A stretch of 64,000 nt of DNA, from positions 300,251 to 364,250 of the forward strand of contig JAHQIW010006392.1 in assembly GCA_019055375.1 (NCBI GenBank), read 5' to 3'. Below, piece after piece: positions 1-12,200 of this stretch. Every line of letters begins with the position of its first letter. The stretch's first letter is position 1. The notes below the pieces were generated by a model that ran no database searches, was not told the origin of the DNA, and saw only the letters and a list, made by a program, of their open reading frames with translations. The stretch comes from Parelaphostrongylus tenuis (lineage: Eukaryota > Nematoda > Chromadorea > Rhabditida > Metastrongylidae). Both the position numbers and the translations under genes were made by a program.

Positions 1-2278
1 CAGATCTATCGACTACTCTAATTCACCTAAATTTTACATATTCAATTTTTCGTTGCACTCATGACCAAAGCAGCAGCAGAAATTTACGAGACCATAGCTT
101 CTTACATGATTGCATCTATTTTTTGACACTGCTCCAACGATAGCTGAAAAAACATTGAAGTCACAACAGCATCGATAATACCTTGACATTGATCAGTTTT
201 GGTTTTGTAGTGATGATCGTTGACTTGCTAAGTGTAGTGCTGGTTCTACGCCTTAGGTTCATACCATTGAGGTGAAGCAATCTTAGGCTATTCAGCTCTA
301 GAAGATGAAAATCATTTTCACATGACTCAGACGAAAAATAAGAAGTGTCGATAGTGAAATCACTTAAATAAGCAGAGTTTTTTACACATAGCTCTTTCTT
401 TTTTTCCAGAACAGCATCTCCTCCTGTAATTAACGACTTTAGTTATTTTGACTTCCGTCCCCTTCGTTACTGCGAGTCTTCTGCATAAATTCATCTAAAA
501 ATTACTGCAAATAAATTATCTTTTACATGATAACAACGCCTTACCCACAGTGTGGTAGATAGTTTAGTCCATGTTATCGTTAGTAAGAATTAGTATAGAA
601 AATTGTAAAATACGTGCGGAAAGAAGTGCTTACTGGAATTCATTTGAATTTGTAAAGTGTTTCATCGGCGAAGAAGGGATTTTGAATTTTCAGAAGTGGC
701 CACTACCCCTTAAGGGAAGAAGTGTACCAGCTGAGGTACACGATTGTTTGAAGGCCTTTTTAGCTGTATTCAGACGCCTAGTAGTTAGTCGAAAGCATAA
801 ATCTCTGCGATTTTATGATTTCTTCAGTTTTGGAGAAAAGAGTTTTTATTACGTTGCAGCAGCGGAAATAAAATGATGTTCGACACTCCATTTTCTTCAA
901 TTGCTCGGCTGGGGCCTCGATATAGCTCTTCACTAAACTTTATTAGTAGTAGCTCAAATCGCGAGGATTTTGGTGATGTGACTGCTTTTTTGAAAAGTTA
1001 TCACAGAACGCTGTAAGAGCAAAAAAAGATAGCATTTCACGCTCAAATTGTTACCCCGCCGCTTGATGGTCATAGGTGGTTTATTGGTATTTATAAGTGA
1101 AGTTTATATGTCGGAGGTATCTTACCATTCTATGGAGAATGGACTATCATGAATCTGTTACAGAGGTTTTTGATATGAAGAATGGTTGTTGAAATTCTTC
1201 AATTTTCAGCGGTACTACCACGTCCTGGTAAAAAAGTAAACAAACTTCCAACCCCTATTGCGCATTTGTATCGCCTGTCTTGCGAGAAGGTGGCTTGAAA
1301 CCACATCTTCCAAAACTAAACTTTTCTGATAGAGGCCTCCTTGGAGGTATTTCTAATATGTAGCTCGAGTAAGTGTAGGAAGAGCGCATGTTCATCATTG
1401 CGTATGATACCGTACTTCCTCTATCAGCACCCATACTAAAAGACAACGTATTTCCCGCTCACTAGACATTATAGTAGCTATTCAATAGCACAAATCTCGG
1501 AAATTTGAAAAGTGTATTTTATTTTTTGAAAGGCCTTTATATTACACTATAACAGTGAAAAGAAAATGTTATTTAGCACTCAAGCATCTTTCAATGAGCA
1601 AAACTTTCCCTCAAAAAGTTTAAAAGTTCATCAATGCTGAGATAGCACAAATGTCGCCAGATTTTTTTGGTTTTCTAGGAAAATTCTTTATTGCGCTGCA
1701 ACACTGAAATGAAGATTGCAATTTCACATGTGGGCGTATGCCTTACATCTGTTTATGGATGGATATTGCAGTATTGGCATTAAGCCGTCGTCGTTCAAAA
1801 ACCAGGCGATAGCTGAAATCTCGAGAATGCAATGGTGTGCTTGCGTGTAGCAAAAAAATCTCTTTGCGAGCTACAGCCATCAAAAATGTAACTGTGTTTG
1901 CGCATCTGAGAGTTTTTCGCTAGACATGGCTTTTCTCCCAGGCTTTCACATCCATTCGATAGCGCAAATCTTAACAAATTCAATCACATACTTAATTTTT
2001 GAGAAAGACTTCTCAGTGCGTCGTTACAGCTAGAAGAATACTGAGCTTTACACTCGTTGCGCAATGCACGCAACATGTAAATTGCGCTGCTCGATCGACA
2101 CGACGTCAAGTGTGAAACTTAATAATCTTTTAGCTTCGACAACGCATCAAAACGTCCCTAAAACCAAGTCTATCATTGCGATCGCTTGGCTATGTGCTAT
2201 TGAATGATTATTGAGAGTCTCAATGAAAACCTCTGTCCAGCGAAAGATGCTCGAGAGTGAAAGAAAACTTGGTTCTTT
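1..2278. other. No gene recognised; degenerate repeats
   Basis: Scattered R1 traces (GAAAAGAGTTTTTATTACGT near 833, CCATTCGATAGCGCAAATC near 1951, TCAATAGCACAAATCTCGG near 1483). Frames of 60-101 codons overlap these traces. No homology to known proteins seen. The left 560 bp show nothing identifiable. Confidence 0.5.
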
Positions 2279-3118
2279 TATGTGAAACGGCGACAAAACT
2301 CTGAACCGATCTCATTCAATGGACAAAAATTTTTATGGTAGTATCAGTACTCGTTCGAAAGCACAAATCTTTAGCTGCAACTCCACGCCACCAATTTTTC
2401 ATAACACCCTTTCATAATGCTGTAGCATCCAGAATTAATTTTTGTTCCTAATTCGCATTTCGTCTTTATCTACCATGAGTATGAATCGTTGTAACCACGA
2501 AAAGCATACCAGCGTGTAGAGGATTTTCCGTACTATTAGAATCAGCGCTTATGCCTAAAGTACTCTGTCGAAAAGGTGAAAAAACCCTCAATCCCTCAAT
2601 AAAATAGCAATAGTTGCCGCCGTTTTGACGCATAGTGCGGTAGATCGCTTTCGAGTCACGCGGTAGATCAGGCTTTTACCTTACTAACAAGCCGTTGCTG
2701 TAGCTTCCCTTCATAGTTTGCTCAGCTATGAACCTTTTCGGCAACTTAATTTACCGGACAGCTCACGGAGCGGGGTAATCGATCGCGCTTGAAATATTGT
2801 CATTCAACTGGGGATTTCTTTACCACATCGACAGAAGCTTCAGGTGAAAACGTACATTCTGATGCTACCAAAAACTGTCTACAGTCTGATGTTCTTTTCG
2901 TGCTTCCAGCGATTTATAAGCGCCGTAAAAATCAAAACGAAAGCGAGTGAGAAACATTTTATTCTGAATACTACAGCGATATGAAAAGGTGTTACGAAAA
3001 AGGAGCGACGCACAATTATAGCCAGAGATTTAGGATATCGAATGATTACCAACTCTTTTGCAAACACTCCCTGTCCAGCGAATCGTCGGCTTAAAAAGTT
3101 GTCGTCGTTCAAAATATA
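2279..3118. mobile_element. Foldback element F1, copy A (degenerate)
   Basis: About 840 bp with long imperfect terminal inverted repeats. The left end (TTTTATGTGAAACGGCGAC, then GATCTCATTCAATGGACA) is mirrored at the right by CTGTCCAGCGAATCGTCGG and GTCGTCGTTCAAAATATAAA. The middle (GGTAGATC, CTTACTAACAAGCCGTTGCTG, CAGCTATGAACC) is shared with copies B and C. No coding capacity. Confidence 0.75.
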
Positions 3119-4195
3119 AAAACTGGAATTTTTACTTCACCCCCACAGTATAGTGTAAAAACCATTTGAAAAATAAAACGCACCCCTCAGTTTCTCAATA
3201 TTCACTTAGTCGAATAATTAGTAGAACCTCAAAAATGAATGAGAAATATCTTTTTCTGAATATGGGTGCGGACAGGGAAAAAGCACCGAGTATGCTTCTC
3301 TGGAGACGCATAATTCTTCCCCATAGTTTGCACAATGCCTATATTCTAGGCCTTTTATTCAAATACAGCTGTCCCTTACAGCTCAGAATTTTTCCAGTAT
3401 CCATAAGAATTTAACTTTTGCCCACTTACTTCAACTCTGACTAACTGGTAAACGAATTATTGATACAAACTTACTTATCGTGAGAGTCTTCGATGAACAG
3501 GTATCGAATACAGCATGGCATAGTAATTTTTGATAGGTTACTAGCTGTTCTTCAATTTTTATCTACTGTGATGACTTTTAGGTCTTGTATACTACTAGGG
3601 AAGAGCGAAACTGGAGATATTCCTTGCAATCCCCTTTGTATAATGCAATACAATTGATTAAATGTCAAATTCAATACGACTGCGTAGTATACGAGTTTTT
3701 CTCTAAAAAGTACTAGCTTTACGGTTTAGCAGCGTACGCAAGTCATATGCATTTAATCATCACTGTAATACATAATTTAGTGCAATGTATGATGCTTACA
3801 TGAGAGACCGATCAGCGCGGCACAATTCTCTATCCTCATGGCAGTCAGGGCGTAATTGGAAAAAGTAAGCACTGATTACTGTAAAGGAACTTGCTAATTT
3901 TCCCTTGACTATCTCATAAATAGCCAGAATTCTACAACAGTAATCTATAGTGATGTCGATAGAAGCGCTAATGCTGTTCAATTCTTGACAGCTGTAGATC
4001 TGAACTTTCTGACATTATAAACATTTTTGTTGTCTTAAGTAGGCAAATGAACTTGAAATCAATGATTATTTTATTTGAGAGTAATATTGAAAATTTCAAT
4101 AGATTTTTTTAGTCCAAAGTCTCACAAACGTCAGCAAGATTTACATCAAACGAGATTTGCTCACAACGTGTGTCAGCTAATTATGAAAAAGTGAA
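3119..4195. other. No feature identified
   Basis: AT-rich sequence. A minus-strand frame near 3796-3981 ends at a GTAAGC donor-like site (residues LRPDCHEDRELCRADRSLM), but no partner exon or family could be found. Confidence 0.4.
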
Positions 4196-4384
4196 TTATG
4201 TCATCATTGTTGAGGTCGATTAACTCCTAACGAACGGCTATCGAAACCCATGCGCGCAAAGCGAATTGCGCGATTTTCGTTGCTTGATTAGGGCTTTTTT
4301 TCGTTTGCCGGAAATTATTGAAATTCTTGTATTCCTTTAATAGAGCATGATTTTCTCTACTCGATCGTATGCTTTTAGTTTAGT

Positions 4385-4740
4385 TATGCATGTCTTCTGT
4401 TGGTGCGTAAGCAACGAAGTTGCTCAAAGCCGACATTGATCCACATCATTTCAACCACAGTCATCCGATGCGGGCTGTTAATTGCTCAAATTAATCGATG
4501 TTCACGGTCATATTCGATTAGACGAGGACGCCAAAGCCGCCATCGCCTCTGTGATCGCATATTCGAAGAAACAGTTCTTCTCCAGTGTTATAAACAGCGC
4601 GAAAAAGAACGGCGTCTTCTCGTCTTAGCCAGGCTAATGACGTCCTACCTTATCCGTCTTGCTGAATCAATAGATATCCTACAGCGGATTCGTGCGCAAG
4701 TGTTCGTGTGTTGTAGGTACAGATCGTCACTTTAGGCCGT
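4385..4740 (-). pseudogene. RTE endonuclease N-terminal relic
   Basis: Read on the minus strand from 4740: VTICTYNTRTLAHES, GEELFLRICDHRGDGGFGVL and NIDxFEQLTARIG, which follow in order the start of the RTE AP-endonuclease domain. The central QETK/TET motif is destroyed by a stop and deletion. A plus-strand frame of 111 codons over the same bases is antisense to this relic and not a gene. Confidence 0.7.
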
Positions 4741-5029
4741 ATTGATTTTGGCAACGTAGTTTGGCCCTGAGATTTGAGCAGCCTCTCCGTACTGGTCCTA
4801 ACCGACACTGCCGTATCGGGGACACTTTCGTGATCAGGGGAATGAGGCCTATATTTATTGCTGTGTTGAACATTTTAATACACAACCTTTAGTTTACTAG
4901 GCTCTCAACGTGGGGGCTGGAGCTCACGGGTAGCCTTCCAGTCTCTCTCCAAGTGAATGACGCAATAATTGACAGCAACGCGAAATAGCTGATAGCTGCG
5001 CTGTAGCGTAGGACTGGTCTCCAAAATGG

Positions 5030-5126
5030 GCGTCAGAAGTGTAACGGATAGAGCACGCGCTCCCGGAAAAAGTGAGGTGCGGGTTCTAGTCTTGCCTGAC
5101 GCAGAAGTTTTGCACATCACTCTACA
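5030..5126 (+). mobile_element. SINE S3 single copy
   Basis: GTGTAACGGATAGAGCACGC (A-box-like), GTGCGGGTTCTAGTCTTGCC (B-box-like), then GACGCAGAAGTTTTGCACAT and CACTCTACA as in the palindromic copy at 51128. The sequence from here to 5513 shows no further feature. Confidence 0.55.
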
Positions 5127-5475
5127 TCAGTAGGTATATTTGAAATAATCCGAAATAATTGGCTCTTAGAGCCATCAAGCAACGTTTCACCAAATCCATT
5201 TCTTGTTGCGGAGCCATGTACTCCGGCTTGGATAAATTTATAAAACAGGTCCAGCTTTAGCAGTGAAATTTTGCATGGTGCGTAAATTTTCAAAAAGAGA
5301 TTGCTAGAGTGGTAAGCACTATTTATCATCATTAACATTCACTCAGATATTTATCTACGAGAACTTACATTCACACTCAAACACATATGTGTAGTGTGAA
5401 CGATGATAACTGTCCATTAAGATATAATCTGATAGAGTGGAACCATCTAGATGTTGTGTTCAAGTAACTAAACTT

Positions 5476-5481
5476 TTTATT
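5476..5481 (-). terminator. Poly(A) signal AATAAA of the 130-residue gene
   Basis: A perfect AATAAA on the minus strand, 33 nt downstream of the TAA at 5514-5516. The spacing is typical of compact nematode 3' UTRs and independently supports the terminal exon. Confidence 0.55.
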
Positions 5482-5513
5482 CACAATAACGAGCAACCAG
5501 ACAGAGCAGTAGG

Positions 5514-6436
5514 TTACTTCTTCATAACCTCGTCTTTTTTCTCTGCCCGCTTTTTCATTAAGCGGCTTGATCGGCGGGGCACCTGGAAGAAACTGGACCA
5601 ATAGGAGTGAATAGATGCATAATTACTTTCATTACTGAAAAGCAAGCACTAGGTTGTTTATGAGAGAGAAAGCTTACGGAATTGTCGTTAACGACCGATC
5701 TACCAACCTGTTCTGTCTGGTTGTTTTTCTTCGGTCGGCGCTATAACAATATTTTTAATGATGGTGTATACACAACTTGTTCACAAATCATCGTTTTAAA
5801 CATACGCCACGCGTCTTCACAGTTTTTTCGGACCGTGGAGGCGTTCTGGGCCGCTCTTCCGTTCCTGGTGTGTTTGTGGCGATGTTGACGCCGCGCACCT
5901 TCTCCTCCTACAATGAAATCCAAATCAAACACTGAAATTTCGCCCGGAATTGTATATTAAGTAAGGTTTTCAAAAGACGTACAGTTAATAGAAGGCCACT
6001 AAATTTGTGAATGAAAAAAGTCTCACATCAGGGACCTCCCGTTCTTTGGAGAGAAGCTTCTCCACCACCATAGCTGCCACTGCGAGGGGGTCCTGCTCCT
6101 GAATATTAACTATTTAGTACAAAGCAACTTCTTAAAATCAAAAGTCCTACGCTTTCTAAGTCTCGGAAATGGTGAAGAAATGGAAACTTTCCCACTAACT
6201 ATCCTTTTCCTTAATTAACGCTTGCACGGGGTTGATAGTTCTCCTTTCTCAAAATTTGATAGCTAACGCTTCGTCAACTTCGTGCAAAATCTAATAAAGG
6301 AAAAGGACACATCTCAATTTTGTAAGAGCAAAAAGTATTCAAATGATACCGCGAGCTGTCTTGTGTCCAGGTCAACCATGGGTATGGGCTCCGTTGCAGT
6401 TGCTTTGAGTTCTTCGCAAAAATTTGCACAATCCAT
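5514..6436 (-). CDS. Small basic protein of unknown function, five exons
   Basis: Exons (minus strand): 6350-6436 from the ATG (acceptor AG at 6447-6448), 6027-6098, 5806-5907, 5678-5740, 5514-5582. All joins are phase 0 at GT-AG sites, giving 130 residues. The N-terminal half looks helical (DPLAVAAMVVEKLLSKERE); the second half is Pro/Arg/Lys-rich, with RRPKKNN and a tail PRRSSRLMKKRAEKK that could serve as a nuclear localisation signal. I do not recognise the family. A TATA-like box upstream and AATAAA 33 nt past the stop support an independent gene. Alternatively, the first exon read from its acceptor (6446) is open and in phase with the last VAV exon (9252), so these exons could be a divergent VAV C-terminus. 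The gene model is more certain than its independence. Confidence 0.62.
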
Positions 6437-6582
6437 TACGTGAAGACTGGAAGTTGAATATCATTTCCAAGAAAGAAAGAACTCATACTAAATGTGTACG
6501 GAGAATGTGCAAGAAAATAGGAAAATTACCGTGGTGAGCTTTTAGGATGAAGTGGAGAGAAAAAGTGAAAATGTGACGGAAC

Positions 6583-6600
6583 TTCTCCCTTATATACATA
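6583..6600 (-). promoter_or_regulatory. TATA-like box upstream of the 130-residue gene
   Basis: The minus strand reads TATGTATATAAGGGAG about 155 nt before the start codon at 6436. It sits in non-repetitive sequence with a CpG-rich patch at 6755-6790 further upstream. Position and sequence are compatible with a core promoter, but an AT-rich genome gives many chance matches. Confidence 0.35.
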
Positions 6601-7286
6601 AATCATTTCATCAACAATCACATTATCATCTATCATATCATCAACAGTATCACTTTATCATTCATTCTGTCGAAGCATTTCATTGGAGGATGGTTGAAAT
6701 CTTGCATGTTAAGATAACAATGTTCACGTCAAATCGCGATGTCGCCTTTAATTAGAGCGCGGAGCCGTCGCAGCTTATATTTTTACGCGTGCTTGCACCT
6801 TACAAACTTATTAATGTGTGCAGTCGGTGGTTAGAACCTCCGGATCCAAAGATCAAAAATTTTTTACATGTAAATTTCTGATAGCGTTGCTTTAAAAGAA
6901 CTACTAGCTACTGAGGTGGAACAGTGTCTGCGGTGATTGATTGTTGATTTGCGGAGGGCTAACAATGCGTCGAATTAGCAATAATTTTCAGAGCCGACTA
7001 TCTATTCAAGTTGGTATTCCTCAATAGTCCACACTTTTATCTCTGTTAGTCAGAAATCGAGGTTGATACATTGAAATTCCTGCAGCAGTTATCGTTACGA
7101 CGGTCCCGCTTTCTTAGAATTCTGGAAAGAACAGGCTGCCCTAAGCCCAGTCAGTCAAGCACCATCATTTTATCAAAGACATTTGTGAGCAAGAATTCGG
7201 AAGCACCTTGGATAAGTGCTATTAATCCAAACATTAACAGTAGGGAGAAATACTTCGCAATCTTACGAAATATGAGGCACTATCAA

Positions 7287-7416
7287 GGATGAAGAACGAA
7301 GCTCTCGGCGGTATTCGATTCCTGAAGGATGCACCACGCATTATCGCCAATTTTTTGCTTTGACTGCGGTGACTGAATGCGTATCTGGCCTTGGCAATGA
7401 TTCGCGGTGTCTTACC
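7287..7416 (-). mobile_element. SINE S1 3' fragment
   Basis: GAAGCTCTCGGCGGTATTCG, GAAGGATGCACCACGCATTA, ACTGAATGCGTATCTGGCCT. Tail half only, directly beside an RTE endonuclease relic. Confidence 0.65.
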
Positions 7417-7429
7417 AATAACTTATAAG

Positions 7430-7960
7430 CGTCTAATATCGTGTAAATTGGAGCAACAGTAGCATCGGTTGGACAGAACATTCGATCCACTAAGATGCTA
7501 TTTTGTTATGACGCTCTAAATTATGGACACTCCCACGTCCATCTCTGATAGAGAGACTTTTGGATTTGTCAATTATCATGAAAAGTTTGGTCGCCATGTC
7601 AGTTTCACACAACCTCTCACCATGCTCATTTCAATCTAGACAATATCTAAATCGACTTTCTTCAAGCGTTTTTCTAGGTCCAATTTTTACGTTAAAACCT
7701 CCAACGACGAATGTGTAGCATGTGTCGTCTTCTCTGCACAGCTATATAAGTCTATATAGAACCTTTCGTCTTTGTTATCAGAATTTTTAAATGTTGTTGC
7801 GTAATCTACGAAGATGGTAAACGTTGGCACTTGATCCACATCGTTTCAGCCGGAAGCGTGCAACAGACTTTATGCCTCCTGGGGAGTTGGTTGATCTAAG
7901 GGATAGTCTACGTGCTACGAGCCAGTCTGGGATGCACCTGTTTTGCTATTATTCAAAGTA
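7430..7960 (-). pseudogene. RTE endonuclease relic, 5'-truncated
   Basis: Minus strand, from about 7900 downward: GIKSVARFRLKRCG, then YTFVVGGFNVKIGPRKTLEE (the endonuclease GDFNAKIGPR motif with D changed to G), NEHGERLCETDMATK, SLYQRWTWE and LVDRMFCPTDATVAP. It begins about where the relic at 4385-4740 ends in domain terms, but the two are separate fragments with different divergence. Ends before the SDH motif. Confidence 0.75.
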
Positions 7961-8145
7961 GCCAAAAGCCTTTAATAAAGTGATTATTAAGAACACTGAA
8001 AAGCGATAAGTGGCCGTCTTTGCAAAACAAGCTCCTCACTGCTTTTAAGGGAAGGAATGGCAAGCTACTTGTGATAAACAAGTCTTCACGTTTACAATTT
8101 CGTAGGCAATACGTCTGGTATTTGAAGCTAGACAAAAGCAAAAAA

Positions 8146-8312
8146 CGGAGAATTTTGGCTGATCGATCTTTGAAAGATGCGTCATGTATTCGGTTTGGAT
8201 TTGGGTTTCGTCTAAGATGACTGAAGGCATATTTAGGCACCTCAACTACTCCAGTGGGTCGCAGATGTGCCAAATCAGTGCTGGTGTTCTCTAAGACAAA
8301 TTTGTACCATGC
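8146..8312 (-). mobile_element. SINE S1 fragment, diverged
   Basis: Minus strand: AATTTGTCTTAGAGAACACC, AGCACTGATTTGGCACATCT, CCTTCAGTCATCTTAGACGA. Matches the middle and tail of S1 with many changes; no promoter boxes. Confidence 0.5.
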
Positions 8313-8454
8313 CAGCTAGGAAATATAGAAGAGTTGGTGAGTTTTGATCACGGAATCGAAACACTTCAAATACACACATCAACAAATATCTGTTCCTACT
8401 AGGTATCACAAAGAATACAGAGTATAAGGAAAAGCGCTTCTCGGTAATATCATT

Positions 8455-9190
8455 AGATTTTTCAACCTTTTAGGGACAAGACCTTTTCCATCTTGGCCGA
8501 GACTTTCATAAATCGTTCTATAACTTAAATCTCAGCGATGCCAATACTGTGCTTGCTTTCTGCAAAGGCCTTTTCAATGCACTGCAACAGCGATAATAAA
8601 ACTGAGTTTCACATATGAGCGCGCATAATCTCGCGTGTTTTCGTTATTTATTTCTTCGCCTCTTCGTCAATATTACTAGGCTTCTCATATAAGAATTGTA
8701 GAAGAAACTTAGTCCTATCGTTCCGTGGGTTTAGACTTTCTTAAATTATATATTGCCAGATAAACCGCCACTAAATGTAAGGCTTAGCCTAAGAGTGCGA
8801 AACGAAATCTTCTTTGTCCTCTTGCAATGCTTTATAAAGACCTTTGGAATCCCAACTCAGCTCGAAATCACCCAAATGTATGCCGCATGAATAAGCTATC
8901 AGAATTCTGTCGAAAGACCATCCACGAACCTTGGCCACCTCAGCGTCCTCTGCGGTCCATCCAAAAAAAAAATCCATCCACAAAGTTAGTCAATCACACA
9001 CCCCGCCGAGCCAAAAGTGAACGTCAAGTGTTACATACAATTTTATTTTCGCTGCTACAGCATATCAACGATGCCTTTTCAAAAACCGAGCATATCGTCG
9101 AAATCTTCGAGATTTAAGCTATCGAATGATCACCAAAAGTCTGAAGAAGAAGTGAAAAAATGTCTTGTCCCATATCAAAAAGTGGACTGT
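8455..9190. repeat. R1 repeats downstream of the last VAV exon
   Basis: Reverse block 8470-8640 (GCAAAGGCCTTTTCAATGCA), forward block 8990-9190 (TTTTATTTTCGCTGCTACAG, AAGCTATCGAATGATCACCA). The sequence between (8640-8960) has no identifiable feature; I searched it for C1, SH2 and SH3 exons without success. Confidence 0.55.
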
Positions 9191-9251
9191 GTTAACGGAA
9201 TAGTAAGAAAAAAATTAACAAAATTGCAGCCAGACTGAGAGAGAAAATTAC

Positions 9252-12200
9252 CGAGCGAGTTCGAAGTGATTGAGCCATTTTCCCGTTGCTGTAGCAGTTT
9301 GAACGCTAGTGTTAGATGCCTTACTGAGTCTTGAGTACAATCACGTTCCTCTCACACCAAAAACAGTAGATATTGATTGGCAGTGGCAATCTTTCTGAAA
9401 TTGTTTTAAATGAGATTCTAAAAGCAAAAGCAAACTGCAGTTGAGAAAAAATTGGTACAACTCGGGTTATCGTAATCATTTTCACCTCTTTCATGACAAA
9501 GTCCTTTTCTTCTTTTTCTTAGGCTTTTAATTCAATAGTTGTCTATTTTGCGACGATGGATCCACCTTCTCTGCATCCCTAACCTTAGCGTGAGAACGGA
9601 TTGAATGTGTCATTGCATCAGTTTAGTGTATTATTGCTCTTATTTTCCTACTTATAACGACATGATGTGTTTACAAAGAGATAACATAGGAAAATAACAA
9701 CAATAGTACAATCAAAAGAGTACAAGAATACATTCAATTCACTTCCACGTTGGGGGTTATGGACGCAGAGAAGGTGGGTCCACGGTTCCGAAAGGGTTAA
9801 GCTACTCAGGCGGTTTCAATACTATGCTTATTTCAATGTAAATGGCCGTGTGGATGCAGGATTTTGCAACATGAGCAATAAACGGCATTGAGGGGAAGAG
9901 GGTTTGCAGATGATCTCCGTCAATGGATACATGATAGCTTAAAATCAGATATTTCTTTAAGTACGTTTGATTTTTGGAATGGTCTTCGAAGGACATAGGA
10001 AGAGCGGAAAAAGATTATACTGCGCAATCTTTTAGGTCGCCAGGCTTAAGCTTAGTAGCGGGTTTACTTGGCAGATAAAAAATGAAATTCTAACCCCATA
10101 GAACGATAAAGTTCCTTGGCATTTATATGTTAGGCGGCGACAAATTCTCGAGCCGATTGCATTTGCTGGACAGGAGATTCAAGTAGGGGTGTTGGCAACC
10201 ATTAGAAAGTTTAAATGTCTAGCTACAACTCTACTTCACCGGTTTTTCAAAACAACCTTTTATAACGCTGTAGCGTCCAGGATGAAATTTTATTTCTCAC
10301 TCACCTTTGGCTTTCATTTTTACCAGGAGTATAAATCTCTGGAAAGCACGAAAAGCATATCAGCCTGTAGAGCATATTTAGTATTATCAGAATCATGTCT
10401 TTACATCCAGAGTTTCTGTGGATGCGTTGAAAAGATCCTTAGCAAAATAGCAATAGTTGCCAACGTTTTAACGCATAGTGTGATAAATCATTATCGAGCT
10501 ACGCGGTAGATCAGAGGATTACCTTACTAACAAGTCGTTGCTGAGGCTTTCCTTCACATTTTACTCAGCTATGAACCTTTCCGGGGACTTTGTTTACCGG
10601 CGAAGTCACGGAGCGGTGGGCAGGAAAGGGGCGTGGATTTTTTTTATCGCATCGACATAAACTTCAAATAAAAACGAGATATGACAAAAATTCTCTACAA
10701 GCTGATATACTTTTTGTGCTTCTAGCGCTTTATACATGCGAGAAAAATAAAGGCGAGATGTGAGTGTAGAACAAAATCTTATTCTGGATATTACAGTGTT
10801 ATAAAAGCGTGTTTTACAAAAATGGGAACGTATAATTGTAGCCAGAGTGTCCAGCGAATGAGATCTTTTAAAGGATTTGTCGACATCTAACATAAAAGTA
10901 CCAGCTTTTTTCTGCAATTCTGACACGGAAATCTAGGAAGTTCTACAATACGAAGAGAATATTCAAATAAACAACAAGAATGCGCTTATTTTCGTTGCTA
11001 TAACGCACTGAAAAGGCCTTGTTAGGAACCGAGTATAGCAAAAAATTGGCGCCAGGATTAAAGCTATCGAATCACAACTAAAAGTCTGATAAAAAGAAGA
11101 AAAGGCTTTGTTCATGAAGGATTGAAAAATGCACTACAATATCAGAAATGCGTCAAAAGAGTACAAGTACTGACCGAGAGATCGTTCCCATTTTGACGTC
11201 AGGCATCGGATTGTCAAGTGTGGGATGAAGCTCAGAGATAATATATCCAGATTTGTAGGTATATGTATTATTCTGGCAACAATCTACTAATACAGAACCC
11301 CATCGACTAGTTGGGGCACTAATTGAGGAAAACAACCAACTCGATTAGCCTTGCAAATGATCAGAACTTTGTCGAATATGAAAACATGACGTTGTTTCAT
11401 TTTTCCAAATTGCTGACTCGTCGACTCGGCCAGGCGGACTTCCCCATCGGCATTCCGTCGGCCACAGTCCCTTAGAGTGACACTGTCCGGCTAGAAATCG
11501 AGTTGATTAGAGGGAGAGGATTGCGATGAATGAGTCTGGCCGACCAAAAAAACATCATCGATTACAGCCTTCTCGAAATCACAACAGTTCATATAAGCAG
11601 ATAAGTGAACAGATAATTAAAAAAAGTATAAGCATATCGAAGAGAAAATTTGCAGACAACAGACTTATATGCTTAACATTCAAATATTCAAGTGCACGAT
11701 AGAATGCTGCTATTGGGACGTATTTTCCAAACCTTCACGGACAAGGCCCTTTTCGCTTTCCTTCCAACCTTCAGTAATCACTTGATAGCTTGAAGATCAG
11801 TGGATTTGATACTTCGCGTTCTTCCCGTAAAGGCTCATTAACCCTTTCAGGAAAATGGACCAATGGCTTCGCATCTGTAACTGAGAATCTGGACGGTCTG
11901 CTTCACCTCTTCTAGGTCTCTGACCCCCAGCGCGCTGCGTCTAACGATGGCATGTTGGAGACTAGAGATGCAGAGGAGATGGGACAGACCGTCCCGAGCT
12001 GCCAGTCAGAGATAGAGAGACTGGATCCACGGTTCTGAAAGGGCTAGGCGCTGTTACAACGAAAATGAGATTGAGTTTCACAGTCGAAGCAAAATTTTGC
12101 CTGGTTGTGTGTGGATAGGAGTTTGCAACATTCACAATAACAGGTACTAAGGCGGCTAAGATCTGTGGAGTGTCTTTTACTCAACTCTCATTAGCTTTTT

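Larger units (their letters stand above)
9252..11490 (-). other. vav-1: VAV PH domain, exons 11-14
   Basis: Exon 11 (11341-11490) starts [18 protein letters not shown] and ends near [15 protein letters not shown], the first PH strands, matching DRYAFLLDKALLICK of human VAV1. Exon 12 (11175-11272) has [15 protein letters not shown]. Exon 13 (9356-9394) is 39 nt and encodes [13 protein letters not shown]. Exon 14 (9252-9323) has [11 protein letters not shown], the C-terminal PH helix with its invariant tryptophan. The gap between exons 13 and 14 is only 32 nt, unusually short; it cannot be read through because it holds an in-frame TGA. Exon 14 ends with two bases of a codon at a GTAATT donor. 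Confidence 0.75.

Noticed and set aside
4400..4735. Plus-strand frame of 111 codons as a gene.
   Set aside because: It is the antisense of a recognisable RTE endonuclease relic on the minus strand.
8020..8273. Overlapping frames of 66-106 codons on both strands as VAV C-terminal exons.
   Set aside because: No C1 cysteine/histidine pattern, SH2 FLVR motif or SH3 ALYD motif; part of the region is a diverged SINE.
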